Source of the DNA: JASLMY01 sp965226475
GTDB lineage: Bacteria; Pseudomonadota; Alphaproteobacteria; GCA-2731375
Assembly: GCA_965226475.1 (NCBI GenBank)
Contig: CBDDDJ010000004.1
Coordinates: 744,001 to 808,000 of the forward strand
Length of the DNA: 64,000 nucleotides
Direction of reading: 5' to 3'
In this document: in pieces, positions 44,860 to 54,152 of the stretch
Layout of the letters: every line of letters begins with the position of its first letter
Numbering within the stretch: the stretch's first letter is position 1
The notes under the pieces: generated by a model
The model's input: only the letters and a program-made list of their open reading frames with translations
Database searches by the model: none
Told to the model about the DNA's origin: nothing
Translations under genes and position numbers: made by a program

Positions 44860-46523
44860 CAGACCGTGTGAAAACTCTGGGTGCCGAGGGATTCCGTGCG
44901 ACTCATGGCGATGTTAGGATTTGCCATGACACACATTCCTGGCATTGACCGCTCTCAGGTTCTGCTTCTGCCGGAAGCGGTGGACGATTATGTTGGCCCG
45001 GACAACCCGGTCCGCTTCATCGACGCCTTCGTGGATGGCTTGGACCTGGCGGCGGCCGGTTTCGAGCGCGTCGCGCCGAAGGCGACGGGTCGTCCCGGCT
45101 ACGATCCGGCGGACCTGTTGAAGCTTTACATCTACGGCTATCTCAATCGGATCCGTTCGAGCCGCCGGCTGGAGGCCGAGGGCAAGCGTAATCTCGAAGT
45201 GATCTGGCTGTTGCGGCGGTTGTCGCCGGACTTCAAGACGATCGCCGATTTCCGGCGGATCAATCGGGCCGCCTTCCGACAAGTGTTCCGGGAGTTCGTG
45301 GCGCTATGCCGCGAGCTGGAGCTGTTCGGGCGCGAGCTGGTGGCGGTGGATGGCACGCGGATCAAGGCGGTGAACAGCCGGGAGCGGAACTTCACCAAAG
45401 CAAAGCTGGAGAAGGCGCTTGCCGAGAGCGACGAGAAGCTGGCGCGTTACCTCGAACGTCTCGACACGGCCGACGCGGAGGATGACGACGGTCCCGGCGG
45501 TGGCGATGTCGACGATCTCCAGGAGAAGATCGCGGCGATCCGAAGGCGGCGAGAGCGGCTCGAGGGGCACCGCGAGGTGCTTGCGAAGAGCGGAGAGGAC
45601 CAGCTCTCGCTCACCGATCCGGACAGCCGGGCGATGCATGCCGCCACCCGGATCGGGGTCGGCTACAACATCCAGATCGCGGTGGACGCCAAGCACAAGC
45701 TGATCGCCGAGCAGCAGGTCCATAACAAGGTCAGTGACCTCGATCTGTTGGCCGAGACGGCGGTGGCGGCCAGGCAGAACCTCGGCGTCGAGCGGATCGA
45801 CGCGGTCGCCGACGCGGGCTACTTCAAGATCGAGGACATCGAGGCTTGCGAGAGTTCCGGCGTCGTGCCGCACGTACCCAAGCCCCCGCGCGGGTCAGCG
45901 GTGAGCCAGGGGCTCTTTCCCAAGGAACGCTTCCGCCATGACGGTGGCGAGGACATTTACATCTGCCCCAACGGTCAACGCTTGGCGCCATACAGCAAGC
46001 GCAAGCTCCGCGATATCGTCCTCGCCAGTTACGCCAACAGTGCCGCTTGCAAGAACCGCGCGCTCAAGTCGAGGTGTACGAAGAGCGTCTTCCGCCGGAT
46101 CACGCGCTACGCCGACGAAGTGATCCTGGAGCGCATGGCGGCACGGCTGGCGGCCCGCCCGAATCTGCTCGATGCACGCCGAGAGAGCGTCGAGCATCCC
46201 TTCGGCTCGATCAAACAATGGTTGGGCCAAGGTGCCTTCCTGACCCGGCGGCTGGAGAACGTGCGCGGTGAGTTCAGCCTCACGGCGCTGGCTTACAACA
46301 TCCGCCGCGCGATCTCTCTGGTAGGTGTTCCCGCCCTGATCGCCGCCGCGAGGGCGTGAGGGGGGTATCTGGCCATAATCGAGCGCCCCACATCGATCCA
46401 TGGAGGCCTGGAGCCCCTTCTGGAGGACTACCGGCGCCAAACCGCCGGATTCCGAGGGATCGCCGCGAATCTCGGTGACCTACTCCTCGACCCCCACCAC
46501 CGCCCCAGTTTTCACACGGTCTG
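44860..46523 (+). mobile_element. IS1182-family insertion sequence
   Basis: The 1664-bp element has inverted ends CAGACCGTGTGAAAACT (left) and the same as complement of the right end, flanked by CACC (44856-44859 and 46524-46527) as a 4-bp target duplication. The transposase gene is complete. Confidence 0.88.
44926..46359 (+). CDS. IS1182-family transposase
   Basis: The 477-residue protein starts MTHIPGIDRSQVLLLPEAVD, with the family's FIDAFVDGLDLAAAGF, the first catalytic Asp in ELVAVDGTRIKAVNS, a coiled-coil-like charged insertion (AKLEKALAESDEKLARYLER), DAVADAGYF (second Asp), a Cys-containing segment, and the C-terminal ESVEHPFGSIKQWLGQGAFL with the catalytic Glu. TTAGGAT lies 6 bases before the ATG at 44926; upstream ATGs at 44905 and 44881 are also in frame. 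Confidence 0.9.
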   Translation: MTHIPGIDRSQVLLLPEAVDDYVGPDNPVRFIDAFVDGLDLAAAGFERVAPKATGRPGYDPADLLKLYIYGYLNRIRSSRRLEAEGKRNLEVIWLLRRLSPDFKTIADFRRINRAAFRQVFREFVALCRELELFGRELVAVDGTRIKAVNSRERNFTKAKLEKALAESDEKLARYLERLDTADAEDDDGPGGGDVDDLQEKIAAIRRRRERLEGHREVLAKSGEDQLSLTDPDSRAMHAATRIGVGYNIQIAVDAKHKLIAEQQVHNKVSDLDLLAETAVAARQNLGVERIDAVADAGYFKIEDIEACESSGVVPHVPKPPRGSAVSQGLFPKERFRHDGGEDIYICPNGQRLAPYSKRKLRDIVLASYANSAACKNRALKSRCTKSVFRRITRYADEVILERMAARLAARPNLLDARRESVEHPFGSIKQWLGQGAFLTRRLENVRGEFSLTALAYNIRRAISLVGVPALIAAARA

Positions 46524-46527
46524 CACC

Positions 46528-46753
46528 GTTTTTGAGCGCCTACCAGGGCGGGGACATCTCCACGTGACGCATCGAAGTGAGGGGGCATCGGAGTGAATGT
46601 CTGGAATCAGCTCGCCCACTTCCGGTGTACCTCCAGCTCCGGGCGGTACATTAGGGCGCGCTAACAGGCGAGTCATGACCCACACCGGAAGTACGCGGCT
46701 TCAGCTTGGTGCCAGATTCAAGCGTGCTATCCTTCTGCCAGGGAGGACAAGCC
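46528..46753. other. Intergenic region before the Sel1 protein
   Basis: ACTTCCGGTGTAC (about 46619) and CACACCGGAAGTA (about 46681) form an inverted repeat of about 11 bases with a spacer of some 50. It could be an operator pair or a small palindromic element. GGGAGGACAAGCC precedes the next start. Confidence 0.4.
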
Positions 46754-47440
46754 ATGCGCTACCTCGTCACCTTTGTCTTGACCGTCATGCTGGCGCTTCC
46801 GGTGGCGGCGCAGGACTTCGTGAAGGGTTTCGCGGCGTACCAACGCGACGATTATGTAACGGCACTAGGGGAATGGCGACCGCTCGCTAACCAGGGGGAT
46901 GCCAGATCCCAGTACGTCCTCGGCGTCATGTACCGCGAAGGCCAGGGCGTGCCGCAGGACTGCACCGAGGCGGTGAAGTGGTTTCGGAAGGCGGCGGAAC
47001 AGGGGAAAGTCCACGCCCAGAACAACCTCGGACTCATGTATGCCAACGGCCAGGGCGTGCCGCGGGACGACGCCGAGGCGATGAAGTGGTATCGGAAGGC
47101 GGCGGCGCAGGGGGACGCCAGCGCCCAGAACAACCTCGGCACCATGTACGAAAGAGGCCGGGGCGTGCCGCAGGACTACACCGAGGCGGTGAAGTGGTAT
47201 CGGAAGGCGGCGGAACAGGGGGAAGTCCGCGCCCAGAACAACCTCGGACTCATGTACGACGACGGCTGGGGCGTGGCGCAGGACTATGTCCAGGCGTACA
47301 TGTGGTTGGACCTCGCGGCGGCGCAGAGGGACAAGACGGCCGCCAAGGAGCGGGACATTATCGCCACGAAGTTGTCCCCCGCCGATGTTTCCAAAGCCCA
47401 ACGCCTCGCCCGCGAGTGGATGGCCAGGCACCAGAAGTAG
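46754..47440 (+). CDS. Secreted Sel1-like repeat protein
   Basis: The 228-residue protein starts with a signal peptide (MRYLVTFVLTVMLALPVAAQ). It then has an N-terminal FVKGFAAYQRDDYVTALGEW repeat and about four Sel1 repeats of 36 residues, each with A-(Q)-(Y/N)-x-LG-x-MY-x-x-G-x-GV-x-x-D...A-x-KW-(Y/F)-RKAA. The last unit ends YMWLDLAAAQRD. Sel1 proteins act as adaptors in the periplasm or in host interaction. GGGAGGACAAGCC precedes the ATG at 46754. The repeats are highly alike at DNA level, indicating recent amplification. Confidence 0.85.
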   Translation: MRYLVTFVLTVMLALPVAAQDFVKGFAAYQRDDYVTALGEWRPLANQGDARSQYVLGVMYREGQGVPQDCTEAVKWFRKAAEQGKVHAQNNLGLMYANGQGVPRDDAEAMKWYRKAAAQGDASAQNNLGTMYERGRGVPQDYTEAVKWYRKAAEQGEVRAQNNLGLMYDDGWGVAQDYVQAYMWLDLAAAQRDKTAAKERDIIATKLSPADVSKAQRLAREWMARHQK

Positions 47441-47545
47441 GAAGTCATGGCCCTGTGCAAACACAGTTAGGCCCGTTCTCGATGTCGTGTGCTACGATGA
47501 CTTCGGTATCATCAAGGAGACTGTCACCGTATGGGGGGATACAGC

Positions 47546-47752
47546 ATGCAAAGGTTCGTGGCATTGGCACTGGCACTCATTCTGGTTTCCGGTTGTCAGG
47601 CACCAAGACAGTTTGACAGTGGGACGGAACAGAAAATCCGCAACAGCGCGCTGCTCTTTGTACCGAACTACCAATACCTCAAAGAACCGAAGGTGATAGT
47701 GGCGTGCATTGACTGGGCGAACACCACGTTACCAAATATCGCTATCTGTTAG
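47546..47752 (+). CDS. Small lipoprotein
   Basis: The 68-residue ORF starts at ATG 47546 (GGGGGATACAGC upstream). It has a signal peptide with a lipobox, LALALILVSGCQAP, which would be cleaved before the Cys. The mature part, QFDSGTEQKIRNSALLFVPN and then CIDWANTTLPNIAIC, shows no known family. A two-Cys mature domain suggests a disulfide. It may be a truncated or orphan lipoprotein. Confidence 0.5.
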   Translation: MQRFVALALALILVSGCQAPRQFDSGTEQKIRNSALLFVPNYQYLKEPKVIVACIDWANTTLPNIAIC

Positions 47753-48270
47753 ACGCAAAAGCTCCGGTACCACATCCGGCATCCAGAATCCGGCCGTCGT
47801 CCGTCAGCCCTCCGAAGTCGAGAAATGGACCGGCCAAGCGCCGACTCCATCGTCCAATTATCAATTCGTAGCTATCACCGCTCGTGGCGGCGAACGTCGA
47901 CGAGACTTGGCTCATCGGCCGACCCTCCCATCTCTTGTTGGAAATCAGGGTAGCTCAAAGGTTCGGTTCTCGCCATAGCCACCCAAAATCCCACCTTTGC
48001 GGCTTTCTTGGGTTCTGCGAGGCCCCGCTCCATCCCATGGTCGACGGAGAAAATGGGTCATAGCACGACAAACCAGATGCCGACCACCCGCGACCGGAGT
48101 TAACCGGAAAGCCGAACGTCAGCCACTCGTCAAGGAAGTATACCCCCTTAAGATTTGGCCCTGACAAGCGCATGTTTTGAAGGGGGTTTTGGGACCTTCC
48201 AAATACCACCGTTTATGAGCGCTTACCGAGACGAGAATATAGTTGTGACTTGGTACGATGCGAGATGTCC
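47753..48270. other. Intergenic region, no recognised gene
   Basis: About 520 bases of mixed composition. Short frames are open but none has a known motif or a ribosome binding site. Confidence 0.4.
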
Positions 48271-48332
48271 GAAGCTGGTGGAAGCCGACGAACTGAGCGC
48301 CGGGCGCCGAGTCGTGGTATAGCCATCAGCGG
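48271..48332 (+). repeat. Direct repeat flanking the reverse-transcriptase fragment, left copy
   Basis: GAAGCTGGTGGAAGCCGACG then AACTGAGCGCCGGGCGCCGA is about 75 percent identical over some 62 bases to the sequence at 48457-48518 and in the same orientation. It contains the internal palindrome GGCGCC. The copies bracket the RT fragment. Confidence 0.6.
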
Positions 48333-48337
48333 AAGTG

Positions 48338-48463
48338 GCGGTCAACCAAGTGCTCGGTTGCCTGCGCCTGGAAAAGCAGCCGGACAAGGCCTTCATCGGC
48401 TGCATCGAGAAAGGCTTCGACTTCCTGGGCTACCATTTCGGCCCGGAGGGGCTATCCGTAGCT
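48338..48463 (+). pseudogene. Group II intron reverse transcriptase, internal fragment
   Basis: About 40 codons read AVNQVLGCLRLEKQPDKAF then IGCIEKGFDFLGYHFGPEGLS. LEK-x-PDKTFIG-x-IE-x-GFDFLGY is the RT domain 6-7 region of LtrA-type intron proteins. Neither the start, the YADD motif nor domain X is present. This is a fossil of a second group II intron, distinct from the one at the left edge. Direct repeats lie on both sides. Confidence 0.7.
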
Positions 48464-48518
48464 GGTGAAAGCAGACGAACCGAGGCCCGGGCGCCAAGTT
48501 GTAGTGTAACCACAAGCA
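48457..48518 (+). repeat. Direct repeat flanking the reverse-transcriptase fragment, right copy
   Basis: GTAGCTGGTGAAAGCAGACG then AACCGAGGCCCGGGCGCCAA pairs with 48271-48332. The copies differ by scattered substitutions, so the duplication is old. Confidence 0.6.
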
Positions 48519-48574
48519 GTCATTCGCACACGGCATGGCCAGGTTCTCTCCTGGTCTTAATTTTCTGCCTGGCT

Positions 48575-48907
48575 TTATAATTTTCCTGCAGGGGCATCGG
48601 TGTGGGCTTCGCCCCAGTCGTAGAGGGCGTTGACCACATCGGCAAGATTTCTGCCACGATCGGTGAGCACGTATTCGGCGCGGGGTGGGTTAGCTTGATA
48701 GATTTGTTTGTCCACCACGCCCGCGTCTTCAAGTCGCTTTAACCGGGCGGACAAGGTGTTAGGGCTGATGCCCCTTTGAGATTCTAGCAGGGATTGAAAT
48801 CTGGCACGTCCTTCAATCAACAGGTCGCTTACAATCAAGATGGTCCAGCGTTCGCCGATAATATTCAGCGCTCGGGCCACCGGGCAATATAGTCCTTTCG
48901 GCTGCAT
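48575..48907 (-). CDS. HxlR-family (winged helix) transcriptional regulator
   Basis: The 110-residue protein has the HxlR layout: N-terminal Cys in YCPVARALNIIGERWTILIV, the winged-helix core RFQSLLESQRGISPNTLSAR-LKRLEDAGVV, and RAEYVLTDRGRNLADVVNAL. These are small dimeric repressors or activators, often responding to electrophiles or aldehydes through the conserved Cys. A perfect 10-bp palindrome lies just upstream of the start, suggesting autoregulation. No target gene is adjacent on the divergent side. Confidence 0.88.
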   Translation of the reverse strand: MQPKGLYCPVARALNIIGERWTILIVSDLLIEGRARFQSLLESQRGISPNTLSARLKRLEDAGVVDKQIYQANPPRAEYVLTDRGRNLADVVNALYDWGEAHTDAPAGKL

Positions 48908-48910
48908 GTT

Positions 48911-48920
48911 GGTTGCAACC
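48911..48920. promoter_or_regulatory. Palindromic operator candidate upstream of the HxlR gene
   Basis: GGTTGCAACC is a perfect 10-bp palindrome 3 bases before the HxlR ATG (start at 48907), overlapping the Shine-Dalgarno position. GGTTGCAACC-like sites with a TAG flank are common for winged-helix dimers of this family. A site here would block translation start or elongation of the regulator's own transcript. Confidence 0.5.
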
Positions 48921-49020
48921 TAGCACAGTTATTTCATCGACACAATTGACCCGGGATTCCCCATATGACCGTCGGTTCCAGCATGCCCCTGAGTTGGCAC
49001 CGGCGGCGCTCGCAGCCGGG

Positions 49021-49131
49021 CAATACGAGCCAATATTTGCTCGAACATCCGCTCTGACACGGCGACCTCCGCCATCTGGAACGTGACATAGCGTCCATGG
49101 CGAACCGTTCTCGCGCCGGTTGCCCCGGTAG
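49021..49131 (-). pseudogene. Transposase C-terminal remnant (IS1380-like?)
   Basis: On the minus strand the frame RTVRHGRYVTFQMAEVAVSE then RMFEQILARIARLRAPP resembles the last helices of IS1380-type transposases. The rest of the element is absent. Assignment is from memory of the family and uncertain. Confidence 0.3.
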
Positions 49132-49447
49132 TCCACGCCTGCCGCCGATGTGTCCGCCGGGAGGAAGGCGGGGAGGCACGGCGTGCTCGACGGAAGGGAC
49201 GTACTGATGATCCATGATTTGCACCGCCAGGGGGTCTCGATCCAGGAGATCTCGCGGCGACGCCGGGGCTGGGCGCGAGAATGGGGCCCATGATCAGCTC
49301 CCTAATATCAGTATAACATATTGATTCTTATATATAAATCGGCACTCAAAGTCAACAAATATGCAAACGATTTGGGCAATGGGAGTTGACTATGAAGAAT
49401 ATAGTGACTATCTAAAAGGCAGCAAATAACCCGGTGGGACGTCCGCC
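49132..49447. other. Intergenic region between remnant and membrane ORF
   Basis: Just over 300 bases. AT-rich around 49310-49330 (TATATATAAATCGGC). No gene, no clear repeat. Confidence 0.35.
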
Positions 49448-49777
49448 ATGGCCGCGCTCGAAATACCTAGTTACCTGACTATCTTCCAGCCTGCGATCAA
49501 TGTCTCGATATTCGCGGTCATATCCCTGGTCGTGTTCTCCGCCATTCTTCGGGCGCGCCTAACCAATCTCGAAAAATGGCGGTTCGGCGTTACGCTCGCG
49601 GTCACTTGGTTCGCCTGGCTGTTGTTGACGACCGGCCTTGCGGTGGGCGGTGTCTTCCTGCCGGGCGGATTTGGACGAGTGTCGGCGATTCCACCGGCCA
49701 TACTGTTGCCAATATTGGTATTTTCGTTAGCCTATAGGCGGCGCTGCAAAAATGCTCCACGCGAGGCGGCCGGGTAG
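49448..49777 (+). CDS. Small membrane protein, C-terminus replaced by IS21 sequence
   Basis: The 109-residue ORF has two to three hydrophobic segments: NVSIFAVISLVVFSAILRA, VTLAVTWFAWLLLTTGLAVG, and IPPAILLPILVFSLAYRRR. After RRR the codons (CKNAPREAAG) are read from the IS21 left end, so the native end is lost. The family is unrecognised. Confidence 0.55.
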   Translation: MAALEIPSYLTIFQPAINVSIFAVISLVVFSAILRARLTNLEKWRFGVTLAVTWFAWLLLTTGLAVGGVFLPGGFGRVSAIPPAILLPILVFSLAYRRRCKNAPREAAG

Positions 49778-49843
49778 TCCGGTTGCGGCGGCGCGAAGAT
49801 GCGCCAGTGATCGTCCCCTGTTGTTAGCGACGGGGGGCAGGAG

Positions 49844-51340
49844 ATGTATGGCGTGGAGTTGTATGCGCAGGTTCGGCTGGCAGTTGTCGATGAGGGGCTG
49901 AGCCACCGTGAGGCGGCGCGGCGGTTTGGCATCGACCGCCGGACGGTGAAGAAGATGCTGAGCTACTCGGCGCCGCCGGGGTATCGGCGGACGATGCCGG
50001 TGAGACGGCCGAAGCTGGAAGAGTTCACGGCGGTCATCGACGCGATCCTGTCGGCGGACCGGGATGTGCCGCGCAAGCAGCGGCACACGGCACAACGGAT
50101 CTTCGAGCGGCTTCGGGACGAGCACGGCTTCACCGGCGGCTACACCATCGTGAAGGACTACGTCCGCGCTCAGCGGCAGTCGACACGCGAAGCCTTCGTG
50201 CCGCTGCATCACCCGCCGGGCCATGCCCAGGCAGACTTTGGCCAAGCGGTGGTCGATCTGCGTGGCAAGCGGGAGAAGGTCCACTTCTTCTGCTTTATCT
50301 TGCCCCATTCGAACGCCTGGTTCGTGAAGGCCTACCTGCGGGAGACGACGGAGGCTTTCCTGGACGGGCACGTCAGCGCCTTCGCCTTCTTCGGCGGGAT
50401 CCCTCGATCGATCCTGTACGACAACACGACGCTGGCGGTGGCGCGGATCATGGGCGACGGCGAGCGCCGCCGCACCCAGGCCTTCTCGCATCTGCAGTCG
50501 CACTATCTGTTCCGCGACCGCTTCGGCCGGCCCGGCAAGGGCAACGACAAAGGGAAGGTCGAGGCGCTGGTGAAGACGGCGCGGCGCAAGTTCTTCGTGC
50601 CGATCCCAAAGGTGCGGGACCTGGACGCCCTGAACGAACAGCTGATGGCGGGTTGCCTGGCGCGTCTCGACGCCCTGGAGGAAGGCGAGAAGGCAACGGC
50701 GCTGCTGGCCGACCTCGAGGCTTTGCGCGATCTACCGGCCGTCCCCTTCGAGGCTTGTGAGCAACATCCCGGGCAGGTCTCCTCGATGGCCTTGGTGCGC
50801 TACCGGCTGGTGGATTACTCGGCGCCGACGGTCCACGCCTACAAGGACGTGATGGTCAAGGGCTATGTCGACCGGGTCGAGATCACTCTCGGCGCCGAGA
50901 TCATCGCCCGTCATCCCCGCTCCTATGTGCGTGGCGACGTGGTCTACGACCCGCTGCACTATCTGTCTTTGCTGGAGAAGAAGCCGGGTGCCCTGGATCA
51001 AGCGGCCCCGCTGCTGGGGTGGAAGCTGGATCCCGCCTTCGACGAGCTGCGCCATCTCCTCGAAGCCCGCTTCGGCCATCGCGGCAAGCGGGAGTACATC
51101 CAGGTGCTGCGCCTGTTGGAGGACTTCCCCGAGAGCCAGGTGAGGGTGGCGGTGCGCGAGGCGGTGAAGCGGCGCCTGGTCGGCTTCGATGCCGTCAAGC
51201 ATCTGCTCCTGGCCCGGATCGAGAGGCGACCGGCCCACCTGGACTTCTCTCGCTATCCTCACCTCCCCCAGCCCTTTGTCGCCGCGACACGGATCGCCGA
51301 TTACGCAACCTTGCTGGCGGGAGGCGCCGGACATGGCTGA
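49844..51340 (+). CDS. istA: IS21-family transposase IstA
   Basis: The 498-residue protein starts with an HTH (LSHREAARRFGIDRRTVKKM). It then carries the DDE catalytic core: QADFGQAVVDLRGK (first Asp), IPRSILYDNTTLAVAR (second Asp), KGNDKGKVEALVKTARR with the Glu, followed by a C-terminal domain. IstA cuts and joins the element ends with IstB as ATPase partner. The stop overlaps the istB start. Confidence 0.92.
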   Translation: MYGVELYAQVRLAVVDEGLSHREAARRFGIDRRTVKKMLSYSAPPGYRRTMPVRRPKLEEFTAVIDAILSADRDVPRKQRHTAQRIFERLRDEHGFTGGYTIVKDYVRAQRQSTREAFVPLHHPPGHAQADFGQAVVDLRGKREKVHFFCFILPHSNAWFVKAYLRETTEAFLDGHVSAFAFFGGIPRSILYDNTTLAVARIMGDGERRRTQAFSHLQSHYLFRDRFGRPGKGNDKGKVEALVKTARRKFFVPIPKVRDLDALNEQLMAGCLARLDALEEGEKATALLADLEALRDLPAVPFEACEQHPGQVSSMALVRYRLVDYSAPTVHAYKDVMVKGYVDRVEITLGAEIIARHPRSYVRGDVVYDPLHYLSLLEKKPGALDQAAPLLGWKLDPAFDELRHLLEARFGHRGKREYIQVLRLLEDFPESQVRVAVREAVKRRLVGFDAVKHLLLARIERRPAHLDFSRYPHLPQPFVAATRIADYATLLAGGAGHG

Positions 51341-52097
51341 AGCCCCACGCCTCCTGCTCGATCACCAACTGAAGAGCCTGAAGCTGCCGACCGTCCTGCG
51401 CGAGTACGACAAGCAGGCGCGGATCGCGGCCGGCGACGGCGTCGACCATGTCGGCTATCTCGCCCGGCTGACCGAGCTGGAGCTGATCGACCGAGAGCGC
51501 CGGTTGGTCGAGCGGCGCATCAAGCAAGCCAGGTTCCCCATCGTCAAACAGCTCGAGAGCTTCGACTTCAAGGCCGTGCCGGAACTCAACAAGATGCTGG
51601 TGCTGGACCTGGCCCGGGGCGAGTACGTCGCGCGGCGGGAGAACGTGATCCTGCTCGGCCCCTCCGGTGTCGGCAAAACCCACATCGCGCTCGCCCTCGG
51701 ACTGGCCGCCTGCCAGAAGGGCCTGAGCGTCCGCTTCACCACCGCTTCCCAGCTGGTGCATGAGCTGATGGAGGCCCGCGACGAGAAGAGGCTGCTCCGC
51801 CTCCAGGCCCAGCTCGCCAAGGTCAATCTCCTGATCGTCGACGAGCTCGGATACGTCCCGCTGTCGCAGACCGGGAGTGAGCTGCTGTTCGAGATCTTCA
51901 GCCAGCGCTACGAGCGCGGCGCCACCATCGTCACCTCAAACTTGCCCTTCCAGGAATGGACCTCCGTCTTCGCCAGCGAACGCCTCACCGGCGCGCTGCT
52001 CGACCGGATCACCCACCATGTCCATATCCTGGAGATGAACGCAGAAAGCTACCGGCTCAAGCAGAGCCGATCGCGACGACGACACCCTTCCCAATAA
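51333..52097 (+). CDS. istB: IS21-family helper ATPase IstB
   Basis: The 254-residue AAA+ protein (DnaC-like) has Walker A GPSGVGKTHIALALG, Walker B LLIVDELGYVPLSQTG and TIVTSNLPFQEW (sensor region). IstB helps choose the target and remodels the complex. The start at 51333 overlaps the istA stop in ATGGCTGA. Confidence 0.92.
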   Translation: MAEAPRLLLDHQLKSLKLPTVLREYDKQARIAAGDGVDHVGYLARLTELELIDRERRLVERRIKQARFPIVKQLESFDFKAVPELNKMLVLDLARGEYVARRENVILLGPSGVGKTHIALALGLAACQKGLSVRFTTASQLVHELMEARDEKRLLRLQAQLAKVNLLIVDELGYVPLSQTGSELLFEIFSQRYERGATIVTSNLPFQEWTSVFASERLTGALLDRITHHVHILEMNAESYRLKQSRSRRRHPSQ

Positions 52098-52280
52098 TCT
52101 CGCTTCCTCCCCCGCTTGCCCACGTGGGTCCACAGGAACCTCCCACGCGCGGGCCGCCGATTGCCCATTGAAAGGCACGTCGCCCCGCGCGCGGGTCCCT
52201 CCTATGGACTACGTGGACAAGCTGCCACCGAGCCACTGGTACATTGTTACGCCGCCGCCCTGGCCCATATTCCGGCCGCC
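52098..52280. other. Boundary between IS21 and an IS1182 remnant
   Basis: About 180 bases with no gene. The frame downstream is open into this region but has no transposase sequence, so this stretch is likely junction DNA. Confidence 0.35.
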
Positions 52281-52736
52281 GTTGATACCTTCTCCCGCGA
52301 AGACTTCAGCCATGACGAGGCGCGCGACGTTTATGTCTGCCCCCAAGGTCATGTCCTGAAGACCAACGGTCGCGTCCATGACGGCACGAGGCTCCACTAC
52401 CGGGCAAGCACACTCGATTGTCGCGATTGCCCCTTGAAGCCCCGATGTTGTCCAAGGGCGCCGCAACGCCGGCTCACCAGGGACATCAATGAAGCCGCGC
52501 GCGACCACACCCGCGCGCTGATGGGGAGCGAGGCCTATGCGATCTCCAGCGCCGAGCGCAAGAAGATCGAGAGCCTCTTCGGTGAGGTGAAGCACATCCT
52601 CGGCCTCGACAGGCTCCGATTACGCGGACTCACCGGGGCGAGAGACGAGTTCCCCCTCGCCGCCACCGTGCAGAACCTGAAACGGCTGATCCGTCGAGCC
52701 ACCATTCCGCCGCCGACGCGCCCAGCGGCCGCCTGA
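52281..52736 (+). pseudogene. IS1182-family transposase, C-terminal remnant
   Basis: The frame gives AAVDTFSREDFSHDEARDVY, VCPQGHVLKTNGRVHDGTRL, LDCRDCPLKPRCCP (Cys cluster), and ISSAERKKIESLFGEVKHIL-GLDRLRLRG. This is the C-terminal third of an IS1182-type transposase with its Glu motif. The N-terminal two thirds and left end are missing, so it is inactive. It differs clearly from the intact IS1182 at 44860. Confidence 0.75.
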
Positions 52737-52797
52737 GCCGACACGACGTCGCGGATCAAGGAGAAGACGAAGGTAAAGTGGCCTAATACCAGCGAGC

Positions 52798-53858
52798 CTA
52801 TGAACTGACCTCTAAGATCCACGGAAATGCGCAGAGAGATTTGATACGGTTTTCTTCGTCGAGGAGTTTTTTCCACGCGGCGCGGCAGGCGTCGATGATG
52901 GCGTTGGTATCGTCGAGGACGCGGATCGACAGGAAACGCTCTTTGAGATAGAGCCACAGCCGCTCGACGGGATTGAGTTCGGGACAGTAGGCGGCTGGAA
53001 GACCAGAGTGAGATTGTCCGGGATGTCGAGCGCCCTGGGGTCGTGCCAACCGGCGCCGTCGAGAACGATCACGACGTGGACGTCCTCGGGCAGGGTGGCG
53101 GCGAAGCAGGCGAGGAACAGGTTCATGAGATCGGCATTGACGAAGGGGAGCACGAGGGTGAAATCGCCGCCGCTCTCTGGATGCACGAGGGTATAGATGT
53201 AGGCCCATTTGTAGCCGATCTGCTTGGGTCCCCTGGCGCGCTCTCCCCGGCGCCACCAGCGATGGCAGACCCGCCCCTTGTTGCCGACGCGGGCTTCATC
53301 CTGGAACCAGAGCTCGACGCGCTTGCCGGGTTGGGCCTCGCGAACCGCCATCAGGCGCGCGCGAAGCCCCCTTTTTTGAAGGCCTCCTCCGCCTCCGGGT
53401 CCTTCATCGGATGGGAGGGGCGTATCTTCTGGCGCGACAAATCCAATCGTCGCGGCACCCGGCTCATCGAGGAGGGGTGATAGGTCTTGGCGAACTTCTC
53501 TTCCAACCAACGACAGAGATCGGCCCGGGTCCAGGCCGATATCCCGTCGCGCTCGGGATCCGGGCCCTCGAGCACGACCGCCTTCAAGGCCGCCGCCTCA
53601 TCCGCGTTCAAACGGAAGGCCGGGCGTCCCTTGGGAAGATCGAACAGTCCCGCCAGCCCTTCGGCGTTGTAGCCAACCACCGCATCGCGCAACGCTTGGC
53701 GCTCCATCCCGGCCAATCGCGCCGCCTCGGCCCGGCCTATCCCTTCCAGCGCGTTGGCTCGCGTAGGCCCGCGATGCCGCCCGACCCCGAGCCGAGGTGC
53801 GTGCCCAGCGTCGAAGCTCATCCGCCGTCATGTCATCGCGTATCTTGAGAGCAACCAT
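52798..53858 (-). pseudogene. IS630-family transposase, three frames (decayed)
   Basis: Read leftward, the protein runs through several frames: VALKIRDDMTADELRRWAR, then ALEGIGRAEAARLAGMERQA and DPERDGISAWTRADLCRWLE, then VELWFQDEARVGNKGRVCHR and HVVIVLDGAGWHDPR, then CPELNPVERLWLYLKERFLS. Each block is an IS630 motif in correct order, including the DDE residues. At least three frameshifts separate them. The element is of a different branch from the IS630 at 11224. It has lost function. Confidence 0.8.
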
Positions 53859-54152
53859 CTCAACCCCACCGTATGTTGTGTCAGGGTGAGAGAATCACAA
53901 AATCAGCTTCGGGGGAATCCCTCCAGGAGTCTCATCGTGGGCTCGCCGGTATAAGAACCGGCGAAGGCCCGATCGGAAATGTCCGACCTGAATATCAGCG
54001 GACACCCGAGAAGCACAAACACCGACTTTTTCAACAGCCTCGGCTACCAATGACCGAATCGGCCATGTCCGCCTGACGGCGACTATGCCCCCAGCTTCGG
54101 ACATGACCTGTTCAAGCAGAATAAAATGGCAAGCGAAAAAGTTACCGAGAGT
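53859..54152. other. Intergenic region after the IS630 pseudogene
   Basis: Nearly 300 bases with no recognised gene. It follows the IS630 pseudogene start and ends at the Lys-rich small gene. ACTTTTTCAACAGCCTCGGC near 54027 is a familiar IS-end-like string but has no partner nearby. Confidence 0.35.

Larger units (their letters stand above)
49745..52097 (+). mobile_element. IS21-family insertion sequence (right end not resolved)
   Basis: IstA and IstB lie in the usual overlapping order. The left end is likely TGCAAAAATGCTCC at 49745, where the host membrane gene stops making sense. I could not find a matching inverted terminus to the right of istB; the neighbouring IS1182 remnant at 52281 suggests the right end was lost or truncated. 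The given end is that of istB. Confidence 0.75.
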
